From contig URZF01000113.1 of the NCBI GenBank assembly GCA_900552255.1, positions 1 through 5,252 on the forward strand: a DNA stretch of 5,252 bases, given 5' to 3'. This DNA comes from an uncultured Eubacteriales bacterium (GTDB taxonomy: Bacteria > Bacillota > Clostridia > Oscillospirales > CAG-272). This document shows, piece after piece, positions 1 to 5,252 of the stretch; the stretch's first letter is position 1, and every line of letters begins with the position of its first letter. Under the pieces are notes generated by a model. The model was not told where the DNA came from and made no database searches. It saw only the letters and a program-made list of their open reading frames with translations. A program made the translations under genes and the position numbers.

Positions 1-316
1 GAAAATTTTCACCTGACCATTGATCCCTCCAGCCGGGCCGGCGATCTGACCATCGGCAACCAGCAGATGATCGAGATGCACCTCCGTCGGAAAAGCCGAT
101 AAAGTCCGGAAGCGTACAGGACGCATCAAAATAATTCAGATATTTATATTTGACCGATTCCCCGCTCAGCCTGTTCATGGTATCCTTGGTAAAGCCATAT
201 GACGACGTGCCCTGATAAGACAGCATATATAAAATGCAGACGCAGACAAGCATGACGAGAAGAACCGCCAAAATTACGGTTTTCACGATCTCCCATATTC
301 TTGCAGAATCCCGCAT
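1..316 (-). CDS. Membrane-anchored YycH-position protein, 3' end outside window, probable frameshift
   Basis: This is the start of a gene that runs off the left edge. The ATG at 316-314 has a strong AGGAGG site four bases upstream (321-326), which touches the stop codon of the upstream kinase gene, so the two are almost certainly co-translated. The first ~75 residues read naturally: a short N-terminus (MRDSARIWEIVK), one hydrophobic segment at about residues 10-33 (VILAVLLVMLVCVCILYMLS), then a polar exported region. A single-TM protein directly behind a WalK-like kinase is where YycH lies in Bacillota; YycH modulates WalK at the membrane. I infer the role from position and topology, not from a recognised motif. 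Beyond about residue 78 the starting frame stays open but looks non-native: three Trp in about 13 residues and runs of Arg and Ser. The frame one base further on gives a more natural sequence (PTEVHLDHLLVADGQIAGPA). A frameshift or sequence error between about 90 and 135 is likely. Confidence 0.6.
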   Translation of the reverse strand, partial: MRDSARIWEIVKTVILAVLLVMLVCVCILYMLSYQGTSSYGFTKDTMNRLSGESVKYKYLNYFDASCTLPDFIGFSDGGASRSSAGCRWSDRRPGWRDQWSGENF

Positions 317-325
317 AGCGCCTCC

Positions 326-2143
326 TTATGCCTTCCGGTCATCTCCGTTTTCCAGCGAGGAATGATACGGCAGAAGCACGAACACGCTCGTGCCGCGTCC
401 CGGCTCGCTGTCCACGCGGATCTCCCCTCCGTGCGCGTCTATGATCTCCTTGGCGATCGCAAGGCCGAGTCCGGTGCCGCCCGCGTCGGAGGTCCGCGCT
501 TTTTCGACACGATAGAAGCGTTCAAACAGCCGCGGCACGTCCTCCGCAGGAATCCCGATCCCGGTATCGGAGATGCGCACGGCCACCCCTCCCGCGGCCG
601 GAGCCGCCGAAAGATCGACATGTCCGCCGTCCGGCGTATATTTCATCGCATTGGAAAGGATATTGATCAGCACCTGCTGAAGCTTCTCCCGGTCCCCCGT
701 GATATCCGGCATGACAGCCGGATATTTTCTGGTAAATTCATGAGAATGATTTTTCGCTTCAACGCTCATCACGTCGTAAAGATGATCCAAAAATGCGGCC
801 GGCGAAAACGTCTCGATCTTCCACGCGATCCGCTTGTTGTCGAGCCTCGAAAGCACGAGCAGGTCGGATACGATGCGCGTCATCCTGTCGCACTCCTCGA
901 CCGCCATGCGGAGAAAATTATCCCGCAGCTCAGGATCAAGCGACGGATATTCGAGCACGGTTTCCACGGCGCCCTTGATGCTGGTCAGCGGCGTGCGCAG
1001 CTCATGGGAAACGTCCGCGACAAATTCCCGCCTGGACTTGTCCAGCTCATACCGGTTTGTGATGTCGTGGATCACGCACATGATGCCGGTTTTTTCCTCG
1101 TTGATCTCGATATATCGGAACTCCGCAAACGTGATATCAAGCGCCTTCCCGTCAAATATGACGTCATGCACGACGTAATTGCGGCTTTCCTGATATTTGT
1201 CCGAAACCTCTTTATAATTGATCTGCAATTTTTTGATCATGCGGGAAAAGGTGAGCTTCCCGTCGCCGGCGGCATTGTCCTCTCCGCTAAGATGAAACAG
1301 CTCTCTTGCGGTCTTGTTGATGTGGACCAGCTTTCCGGTGCCGTCGAATGCCAAGACCGCGTCGTTCAGATATAAAAACAGCGTCTCAAATTTCTGACGT
1401 TCTCCCGTGATTTCATCCATCGTGCTTTTTAAAACGTGCTTCATATTGTTGAAGGCATCCGTCAGCGTACCGATTTCGTCTCCGGAATGAATCCGAATCT
1501 CACTTTCGAATTCCCCTCTTGCAATTTTCTGCGCACCCTCCGTCAGGCTCTGGATCGGAGCGGTGATCGCTTTCGCAAGGAAAAACGACAGAACGACCGC
1601 GACCGCAAGCCCGATGAACAGCGCCTGCACCGTGATCTGAAAGATCATCACGGAAAAGGAGCGCGCTTCATTCTGAGAATCCTTGATATAGATCAAGCAG
1701 GAATGGTCGCCGTCCGTGAGCGGGACTGCATAGTCGATATAATCCGTCCACAGCTGCTTTCCCGAACCGACATGCCCCGCCATAGCGGAGATCAGATTGT
1801 CTGTTATTTCAAGCTCCGCGCCGAGCCGCGCGTCCGAGCCGTCCAGGAAATTCCCGTTCATGTCGAGAATATAGTAATTCCGGTACTTGCTGATGCCGAG
1901 AACGCTTGAATAGGAGCCGAGGATCTCCCGCTGAAGCGCCGTCCCGCCGCTCTCCCCAAGCGCCGAGATCAGCTCTCCGTAAAGCGTCCCGTCGGGTTCG
2001 AAGGCGGACTCCATCTGATCGATAAAATCATTGTTGTAAAAATTATAAGCGCTGCCGATCATGATCGCACCGATGGCGGTCATCAGCGTGATCGTGAAGA
2101 TCACAAATATCAAAATGATCTTGTAATGCAGATTTTTATACAT
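326..2143 (-). CDS. walK: WalK-like sensor histidine kinase (TM-Cache-like-TM-HAMP-PAS-HisKA-HATPase)
   Basis: A 605-residue membrane sensor kinase, about the size of WalK of Bacillus and Staphylococcus (608-611 aa). In order: TM1 about 8-31; extracellular region about 32-165 with a PAS/Cache-like pattern (YYILDMNGNFLDG near 90-102, DYAVPL near 137-142); TM2 about 167-190; HAMP about 187-240 with GDEIG at 221-225; PAS about 245-365; HisKA with phospho-acceptor His380 in VSHELRTPL; HATPase with N box NILSNAMKYTP from 494, G1 DTGIGI (526-531), F box FERFYR and G2 GTGLGL (556-561). It should autophosphorylate His380 and pass phosphate to the regulator encoded just upstream. The reading frame is open to 2317, but ATG 2143 is chosen because it has AAAGGGG five bases upstream and is followed directly by TM1; the upstream extension overlaps the regulator gene out of frame and is polar and low-complexity. 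Domain order, length and neighbours support WalK over a generic PhoR-like kinase, but identity is not proven. Confidence 0.85.
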   Translation of the reverse strand: MYKNLHYKIILIFVIFTITLMTAIGAIMIGSAYNFYNNDFIDQMESAFEPDGTLYGELISALGESGGTALQREILGSYSSVLGISKYRNYYILDMNGNFLDGSDARLGAELEITDNLISAMAGHVGSGKQLWTDYIDYAVPLTDGDHSCLIYIKDSQNEARSFSVMIFQITVQALFIGLAVAVVLSFFLAKAITAPIQSLTEGAQKIARGEFESEIRIHSGDEIGTLTDAFNNMKHVLKSTMDEITGERQKFETLFLYLNDAVLAFDGTGKLVHINKTARELFHLSGEDNAAGDGKLTFSRMIKKLQINYKEVSDKYQESRNYVVHDVIFDGKALDITFAEFRYIEINEEKTGIMCVIHDITNRYELDKSRREFVADVSHELRTPLTSIKGAVETVLEYPSLDPELRDNFLRMAVEECDRMTRIVSDLLVLSRLDNKRIAWKIETFSPAAFLDHLYDVMSVEAKNHSHEFTRKYPAVMPDITGDREKLQQVLINILSNAMKYTPDGGHVDLSAAPAAGGVAVRISDTGIGIPAEDVPRLFERFYRVEKARTSDAGGTGLGLAIAKEIIDAHGGEIRVDSEPGRGTSVFVLLPYHSSLENGDDRKA

Positions 2144-2148
2144 CGCAG

Positions 2149-2155
2149 CCCCTTT
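2149..2155 (-). promoter_or_regulatory. Ribosome-binding site that fixes the walK start
   Basis: The minus strand reads AAAGGGG here, followed by the five bases CTGCG and then ATG at 2143-2141. The regulator gene 32 nt upstream has the same AAAGGGG motif before its start. This site supports the internal ATG as the kinase start rather than codons further upstream inside the regulator gene. Confidence 0.8.
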
Positions 2156-2175
2156 CGCGGCAGCCCGCAGCTCCG

Positions 2176-2892
2176 TTATTTCGGAATATAATAGCCCTTT
2201 GAACGCTTGGTGATGATATATTCCGGCTCCGCCGGAACCTCCTCGATCTTCGTCCGCAGACGCGATATCGTGACGTCCACCGTTCGGATACCGCCGTAAA
2301 AGCCCTCGTAGCCCCAAACTTTCACAAGCAGCTCCTCGCGTTCAAACACCTCGTCGGCATGAGAAGCGAGAAAATAAAGCAGCTCGTATTCCTTATTGGA
2401 AAGCTCGATCTCCCGTCCGTTTTTGGTCACGGTATAATTTTTATTGTCGATGACAAGCTCTCGAATGACGATTTTATCCTCGTCGCTTTCCGCAGGCGCG
2501 ACCCTTTCCACGACCTCGCCGGAATACCGCCTGATATTCGCCTTGATTCTGGCCAGCAAAACCTTGATCGAAAACGGCTTTGTGACATAATCGTCCGCGC
2601 CGAGCTCAAGTCCCATGATCTTATCCGCCTCTTCCTCCTTCGCCGTCACCATGATGATCGGCGTGGAAAGCGTCTTTCGGATTTCCCGGCAGACGGAAAA
2701 CCCGTCCCGCTTCGGGAGCATGAGATCGAGCAGAATCAAATCGTAATCGCCGGAAAGCGCGAGCCGCAGCCCCTCTTCCCCGTCGGAGGCCACATCGCAC
2801 AGATAGCCCGCCATCATCAGATTGATTTCAATGACCTGCGAAATCTTTCGTTCATCCTCCACAACCAGAATTTTTTTCTTGCTTTCACTCAT
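2176..2892 (-). CDS. walR: WalR-like OmpR-family response regulator
   Basis: A 238-residue two-domain response regulator. The receiver domain (about 7-122) has the acidic pair Glu12-Asp13, phospho-acceptor Asp56 in LLDLMLP, Thr83 in MVTAK and Lys105 in VTKPF. A linker of about 20 residues (ERVAPAESDEDK) leads to an OmpR/PhoB winged-helix domain (about 140-236) with VWGYEGFYGG, then the recognition helix RTVDVTISRLRTKIE (203-217) and the wing IITKRSKGYYIPK. The VWGYEGF...RTVDVTISRLR pattern resembles the WalR/YycF branch, though this is recalled rather than aligned. It should bind direct-repeat DNA as a phosphorylated dimer and control envelope genes. ATG 2892 has AAAGGGG eight bases upstream (2901-2907). 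The gene sits 71 nt after the DUF3810-like gene and 32 nt before the kinase gene. All catalytic residues are present and there is no sign of truncation. Confidence 0.87.
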   Translation of the reverse strand: MSESKKKILVVEDERKISQVIEINLMMAGYLCDVASDGEEGLRLALSGDYDLILLDLMLPKRDGFSVCREIRKTLSTPIIMVTAKEEEADKIMGLELGADDYVTKPFSIKVLLARIKANIRRYSGEVVERVAPAESDEDKIVIRELVIDNKNYTVTKNGREIELSNKEYELLYFLASHADEVFEREELLVKVWGYEGFYGGIRTVDVTISRLRTKIEEVPAEPEYIITKRSKGYYIPK

Positions 2893-2963
2893 AACAATTT
2901 CCCCTTTCGTCGGTCATTCGCAAGAGCTCCGCTCAAAAGCTTTTTAAAATTTAACGGAAATTT

Positions 2964-4076
2964 TCACGCACCTGCGCCGTCCAGCATGTATGCTACCACC
3001 AAATCCACAACAAGCCCGTAGCTCTTGATGCCCGCCGGCTGTCCGTGGGACGAAATATAGGCATCATTGATGGTCCCGGACACCTTGGAGGCGGTGCTTT
3101 CGCGGTATTTGTCGAAAAATGCGCTGTAGGAAGCGTATTCCGCCTTGATTTCCTCCGGCATGCGCAGTCTGGCCGCCGCATAAAGCTCCGTATCGGCGGA
3201 ATAAAGCTTGTTCATCACCTCGTTCAAAACGTCGACATATCCGCTGTAACGGACATAGGCGTCGTCGCTCATGGTGCAGACGAGAAAGGCGATGAAGTTC
3301 GCCTCGTCCTCCCTTGTGATCCCGCGCTGATGCGCCATTTCATGCGCCGCCGAGCTGATGACGATATAATCCGGATAATTCACGTTCACATTCGCCTCGC
3401 CCGTGAAGAAAGAGTAGACGCCGGAGGTATGCGTATAGGTCCACGGCTCGCTGAGCAGAACGGGCTTGGTGCGCGAATAAAGCCTTTGGATCGACGGATA
3501 TTGGTCACAAAGCCGGCTATACGCGGTATTCAGCTTTTCATTCATTTCACTGTAGGAAAACCGCATCGCGGAATAGGTCCCCTGCGGAAAAAACACATAA
3601 GGAAGCTCCGCCTCCGCCTTTTCGATCAGGGCGATCGCGGTATCATATAATTCCTCGGCGGATACGTCGCGCCGGTCAAATCCGAGCTTTTCATCGATGG
3701 TTTCCCCGTAATATCCCGTTCCATAGCCGAAAATAAAAAGCGTGTAGACAAGAGAGACAACGGAAAGAAAACTCGCGAAGCAGCGGACTCCCAGCACCGC
3801 CGAGCGCCTGCCGCGGCGGATAATGGCATAGCAGATCAGACCCACAAGGATCGGAGAGGCCAAAAGCAGGTACTCCGCTACGGAGAAAGGGATTAAATTG
3901 GTACACCAAGCGAGCACCGTGCGGATCACGACGCCGGAGGTGTTGTGAATAAAATCCGCGAGAGGCACGCTTCTCTTCGACACCGCCTCGACGATCAGCG
4001 CCAAAATAAAAAATGCAAAAAGAACCAGACACCACAGAGGGACCCATTCTTTGATTTTCTTCCATATTTTTTTCAT
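2964..4076 (-). CDS. DUF3810-family membrane protein with zinc-metallopeptidase-like HExxH motif
   Basis: A 370-residue membrane protein, first gene of the operon. After a basic start (MKKIWKKIKEW) there are three predicted TM segments at about 11-32, 67-86 and 98-118, then a large domain of about 250 residues that lies outside the membrane. This domain contains HEMAHQRG (His245, Glu246, His249) followed by EDEANF with Glu258. HExxH plus a downstream Glu is the layout of gluzincin-type metallopeptidases, and HE-x-x-H followed by E-x-AN is typical of the DUF3810 family as I recall it. Substrate and activity are unknown; proteolysis is inferred from the motif. The frame extends to a GTG at 4106, but that codon has no Shine-Dalgarno site. 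ATG 4076 precedes MKKIWKK and has only a weak upstream AAAGG/GGCGGG stretch, so the start is moderately uncertain. Being first in an operon with WalRK-like genes suggests an envelope role. Confidence 0.8.
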   Translation of the reverse strand: MKKIWKKIKEWVPLWCLVLFAFFILALIVEAVSKRSVPLADFIHNTSGVVIRTVLAWCTNLIPFSVAEYLLLASPILVGLICYAIIRRGRRSAVLGVRCFASFLSVVSLVYTLFIFGYGTGYYGETIDEKLGFDRRDVSAEELYDTAIALIEKAEAELPYVFFPQGTYSAMRFSYSEMNEKLNTAYSRLCDQYPSIQRLYSRTKPVLLSEPWTYTHTSGVYSFFTGEANVNVNYPDYIVISSAAHEMAHQRGITREDEANFIAFLVCTMSDDAYVRYSGYVDVLNEVMNKLYSADTELYAAARLRMPEEIKAEYASYSAFFDKYRESTASKVSGTINDAYISSHGQPAGIKSYGLVVDLVVAYMLDGAGA

Positions 4077-4223
4077 ATAAGCCCGCCCGCCTTTCTTTTT
4101 TGCCACGGCGAAGCAAGGAAGCCGCCATGACGGTTATCGATCGGTAATGATGCAGAAAAATGTTTATGCAAATGAAAGATTTCGCAACGTATGTCTTTAT
4201 TTTATCAAGATTCTATTATAGTA

Positions 4224-4252
4224 ATCATATCACAACCACGGAATTTTTTCAA
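4224..4252 (-). promoter_or_regulatory. Sigma-A-like promoter of the DUF3810-walRK operon
   Basis: On the minus strand, TTGAAA (4252-4247) is followed after 17 bases by TATGAT (4229-4224), which is preceded by TGA, an extended -10 feature. A second perfect -10, TATAAT (4220-4215), lies nine bases further along but has only a poor -35 match (TTCCGT). Transcription is expected to start near 4217 or about nine bases later, leaving a leader of about 140 nt before ATG 4076. No terminator-like structure interrupts the downstream gaps, so this promoter could serve all four genes. Confidence 0.7.
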
Positions 4253-4312
4253 TAGTTTTGTCCCGATCAAGAAGCTCCATACGATCTGCGGCAAATAAAG
4301 ATGAAAAAAGTA

Positions 4313-4341
4313 TTGAATCCGACGTCTATTTGTGCTATACT
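4313..4341 (+). promoter_or_regulatory. radC promoter P1 (sigma-A-like)
   Basis: TTGAAT (4313-4318), a 17-base spacer, then TATACT (4336-4341) preceded by TGC, an extended -10 feature. Transcription would start near 4348 and give a radC leader of about 108 nt. The spacing and both hexamers are close to the sigma-A consensus. Confidence 0.7.
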
Positions 4342-4352
4342 GTCGATATACA

Positions 4353-4361
4353 TGATATAAT
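4353..4361 (+). promoter_or_regulatory. Possible second radC promoter P2 (extended -10)
   Basis: TGATATAAT contains a perfect TATAAT with the extended TGn, 20 bp downstream of the P1 -10. The -35 at 17-base spacing (TGCTAT) is weak, so it would rely on the extended -10. A start near 4368 would lie inside the ACGATATCGT palindrome. Confidence 0.4.
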
Positions 4362-4362
4362 T

Positions 4363-4372
4363 ACGATATCGT
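4363..4372. promoter_or_regulatory. 10-bp palindrome ACGATATCGT, possible operator
   Basis: ACGATATCGT is a perfect 10-bp palindrome about 15-25 bases after the inferred P1 start and over the inferred P2 start. This is where a repressor dimer could block radC transcription. GATATA also occurs at 4345 and 4354, so GATAT recurs at 9- and 11-bp steps. The regulator is unknown, and a 10-bp palindrome can arise by chance in AT-rich DNA. Confidence 0.3.
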
Positions 4373-4428
4373 CGGCATACAAGACCGGTCGGTGTTTTTC
4401 ATTTTCGCACGACGTGCCGTCAGGATAA

Positions 4429-4451
4429 CCGGTTCAGCCGATACCGGAGGG
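4429..4451 (+). promoter_or_regulatory. radC ribosome-binding site with possible masking hairpin
   Basis: GGAGGG (4446-4451) lies four bases before ATG 4456 and fixes the radC start. CCGGT (4429-4433) can pair with ACCGG (4443-4447) across a nine-base loop, covering the first two G of the ribosome-binding site. An earlier ACCGGT (4384-4389) could instead pair with 4428-4433 and leave the site free. The stems are short (5-6 bp), so a regulatory role is inference. Confidence 0.4.
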
Positions 4452-4455
4452 ACAG

Positions 4456-5115
4456 ATGATACACGAAAACCACAGAGAGCGCGTAAAGCGCCGGTTCCTT
4501 ATCGAGGGACTTGACAATTTCGAGCCGCACAATGTGCTGGAGCTACTGCTCTTTTACTCGATCCCGCAAAGGGACACCAATGAGCTCGCCCACGAGCTGA
4601 TCGAACGGTTCGGATCTCTCTCGGAGGTATTTGACGCCTCCTTTGACGATCTGATAAGCGTGCCGGGAATCAAAGAACATTCCGCGGTGCTGATCAAAAT
4701 GGTGCCTGCGCTTTCAAGGCGGTATGCGCTTGAAAAAAACCATACCACAGCTCCTCTTTCGAGCATGGAGAAGATCGGCGAATATCTTGTGAACAAATAT
4801 GTCGGCATCAATGTGGAAACAGTCTTTCTTCTCCTCTTGGACAACAAATTCAATCTGATCGAATGCGTCAAGGTACACGAGGGCTCTGTCAATTCCTCTG
4901 CCATCACGCTCCGGCGCCTGATTGAGACGGCGCTCTTCAAGCGTGCCTCCATGGCCGTGCTCGCACACAATCATCCCTCCGGCGTCGCCCTGCCTTCCAG
5001 CGACGACCTCTTTACCACAAGAGAAATCAAGCGAGCCTTCGATTTGATGGAAATCAAGCTTTTAGCGCATATGATCGTCGCCGGAAACACCTATCTCAAT
5101 ATTCTGAAAAACTAA
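4456..5115 (+). CDS. radC: RadC/JAB-domain protein (JAMM metalloprotein, UPF0758 family)
   Basis: A 219-residue cytoplasmic RadC-family protein of normal family length. An N-terminal helix-hairpin-helix-like region (about 52-86, with FGSLSEVF and ISVPGIK) suggests DNA contact. The C-terminal JAB/JAMM domain (about 100-219) has Glu121 in NVETVF, the family-typical GSVNSS segment, Arg153 or Arg154 before the ETAL helix, and the metal motif His171-x-His173 in HNHPSG with Ser181 and Asp184. All expected metal and catalytic positions are present, so it is probably intact. RadC was named for a supposed DNA-repair role in E. coli, but that radC102 phenotype was traced to recG, and the true function is unsettled. 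The start is fixed by GGAGGG four bases before ATG. It is transcribed away from the walRK operon, appears monocistronic and ends before a terminator. Confidence 0.92.
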   Translation: MIHENHRERVKRRFLIEGLDNFEPHNVLELLLFYSIPQRDTNELAHELIERFGSLSEVFDASFDDLISVPGIKEHSAVLIKMVPALSRRYALEKNHTTAPLSSMEKIGEYLVNKYVGINVETVFLLLLDNKFNLIECVKVHEGSVNSSAITLRRLIETALFKRASMAVLAHNHPSGVALPSSDDLFTTREIKRAFDLMEIKLLAHMIVAGNTYLNILKN

Positions 5116-5145
5116 TCCGATGGCAAAAAACGGCGGTTCCTTGGT

Positions 5146-5163
5146 TTGACATGATATTGACAT
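5146..5163 (+). repeat. Short direct repeat TTGACAT x2
   Basis: TTGACAT occurs at 5146-5152 and 5157-5163, 11 bp apart start to start, just past radC. The spacing of one helical turn is that of OmpR-family binding sites, but no fitting -10 element follows either TTGACA at a usual distance, so no promoter is called. Confidence 0.35.
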
Positions 5164-5198
5164 CCGTGGACTTCTGATAACGCCTTCTTTTTATGAAA

Positions 5199-5227
5199 CC
5201 GGCATATAGCTGCCGGCCTTTTATTTT
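5199..5227 (+). terminator. Rho-independent terminator after radC
   Basis: The stem CCGGCA (5199-5204) and TGCCGG (5211-5216) closes a six-base loop TATAGC and is followed by CC and TTTTATTTT. It lies 83 bases after the radC stop codon. The 5116-5198 gap holds no gene. The opposite strand lacks a good T-run after the stem, so I read it as acting on plus-strand transcripts. Confidence 0.82.
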
Positions 5228-5252
5228 GGATAAACCAAAAATTTTTCCAATT

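Larger units (their letters stand above)
4077..4455. other. Divergent intergenic region with promoters for both operons
   Basis: A 379-bp non-coding region between the two divergent operons. No convincing small gene was seen. The middle (about 4190-4370) is AT-rich and carries the promoters described separately. Both inferred transcripts have long leaders: about 140 nt on the minus side to ATG 4076 and about 90-110 nt on the plus side to radC. The minus leader near 4105-4127 is GC-rich (GGCGGCTTCC...GCTTCGCCG) and can form only a 4-5 bp stem, so no terminator or riboswitch is called there. Confidence 0.75.

Noticed and set aside
362..1375. 337-codon plus-strand open frame opposite the kinase gene
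   Set aside because: It is antisense to conserved HisKA and HATPase motifs, is rich in Arg, His and Asp as reverse-complement shadows are, and has no ribosome-binding site or recognisable domain.
2926..2955. Small inverted repeat GAGC-TCC-GCTC and AAAAGCTTTT between the DUF3810-like gene and walR
   Set aside because: The stem is only 4 bp with no T-run in the minus direction, so it does not support a terminator or attenuator.
2359..3021. 220-codon plus-strand open frame opposite the regulator gene
   Set aside because: It lies antisense to an intact response regulator whose motifs are all present, and its own translation shows no domain.
3045..3650. 201-codon plus-strand open frame opposite the DUF3810-like gene
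   Set aside because: It is antisense to the HEMAH-containing domain, Arg/Gly/Ile-rich, and shows no start signals.
4077..4106. GTG start at 4106, adding ten residues to the DUF3810-like protein
   Set aside because: No purine-rich site lies upstream of the GTG; ATG 4076 gives the more usual basic start directly before TM1. Not fully excluded, because the ATG site is also weak.
3691..4128. Minus-strand frame starting at ATG 4128 in the leader and overlapping the DUF3810-like gene
   Set aside because: No ribosome-binding site precedes it, and it overlaps most of the TM-coding part of the real gene in another frame.
4253..4455. SOS (LexA) box or WalR box near radC
   Set aside because: I looked for GAAC-N4-GTTC and for TGTWAH-N5-TGTWAH patterns on both strands of the divergent region and saw none.

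Overview
The window looks like chromosomal core DNA from a low-to-middle GC Bacillota organism, probably a clostridium of the Oscillospirales/Ruminococcaceae kind. The evidence is purine-rich Shine-Dalgarno sites (AAAGGGG, AGGAGG, GGAGGG), a WalRK-type two-component system followed by a membrane-anchored protein in the place of YycH, a DUF3810-type membrane protein and a RadC/JAB protein. No mobile element, CRISPR array, tRNA or rRNA was seen. The taxonomic placement is inference.

Layout: the minus strand carries one apparent operon, read from right to left. It contains a DUF3810-family membrane protein with a zinc-metallopeptidase-like HEMAH motif (4076-2964), an OmpR-family response regulator resembling WalR (2892-2176), a two-TM HAMP-PAS histidine kinase resembling WalK (2143-326), and the start of a single-TM protein in the YycH position (316 to beyond the left edge). 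The gaps are 71, 32 and 9 nt, so co-transcription is likely. A sigma-A-like promoter for this operon lies near 4224-4252. The plus strand carries radC (4456-5115) with its own promoter region and a Rho-independent terminator at 5199-5227.

The 379-bp divergent region (4077-4455) is the richest non-coding part. It holds promoters firing in both directions. A 16-bp element (TGATATRATTACKATA) occurs once over each promoter in opposite orientation. There is also a 10-bp palindrome near the radC transcription start, and a radC leader with repeated ACCGGT segments, one of which can pair with the radC ribosome-binding site.

How the genes may work together: the kinase and regulator would sense and control envelope or cell-wall state, the YycH-like protein would modulate the kinase from the membrane, and the DUF3810 protein would be an envelope partner. 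The last point rests only on operon position. The left-edge gene appears to change reading frame around 90-135, which may be a real frameshift or a sequence error. I found no clear novel multi-gene system. The best leads are the shared promoter element, the radC leader, the DUF3810-walRK linkage and the left-edge frame problem.
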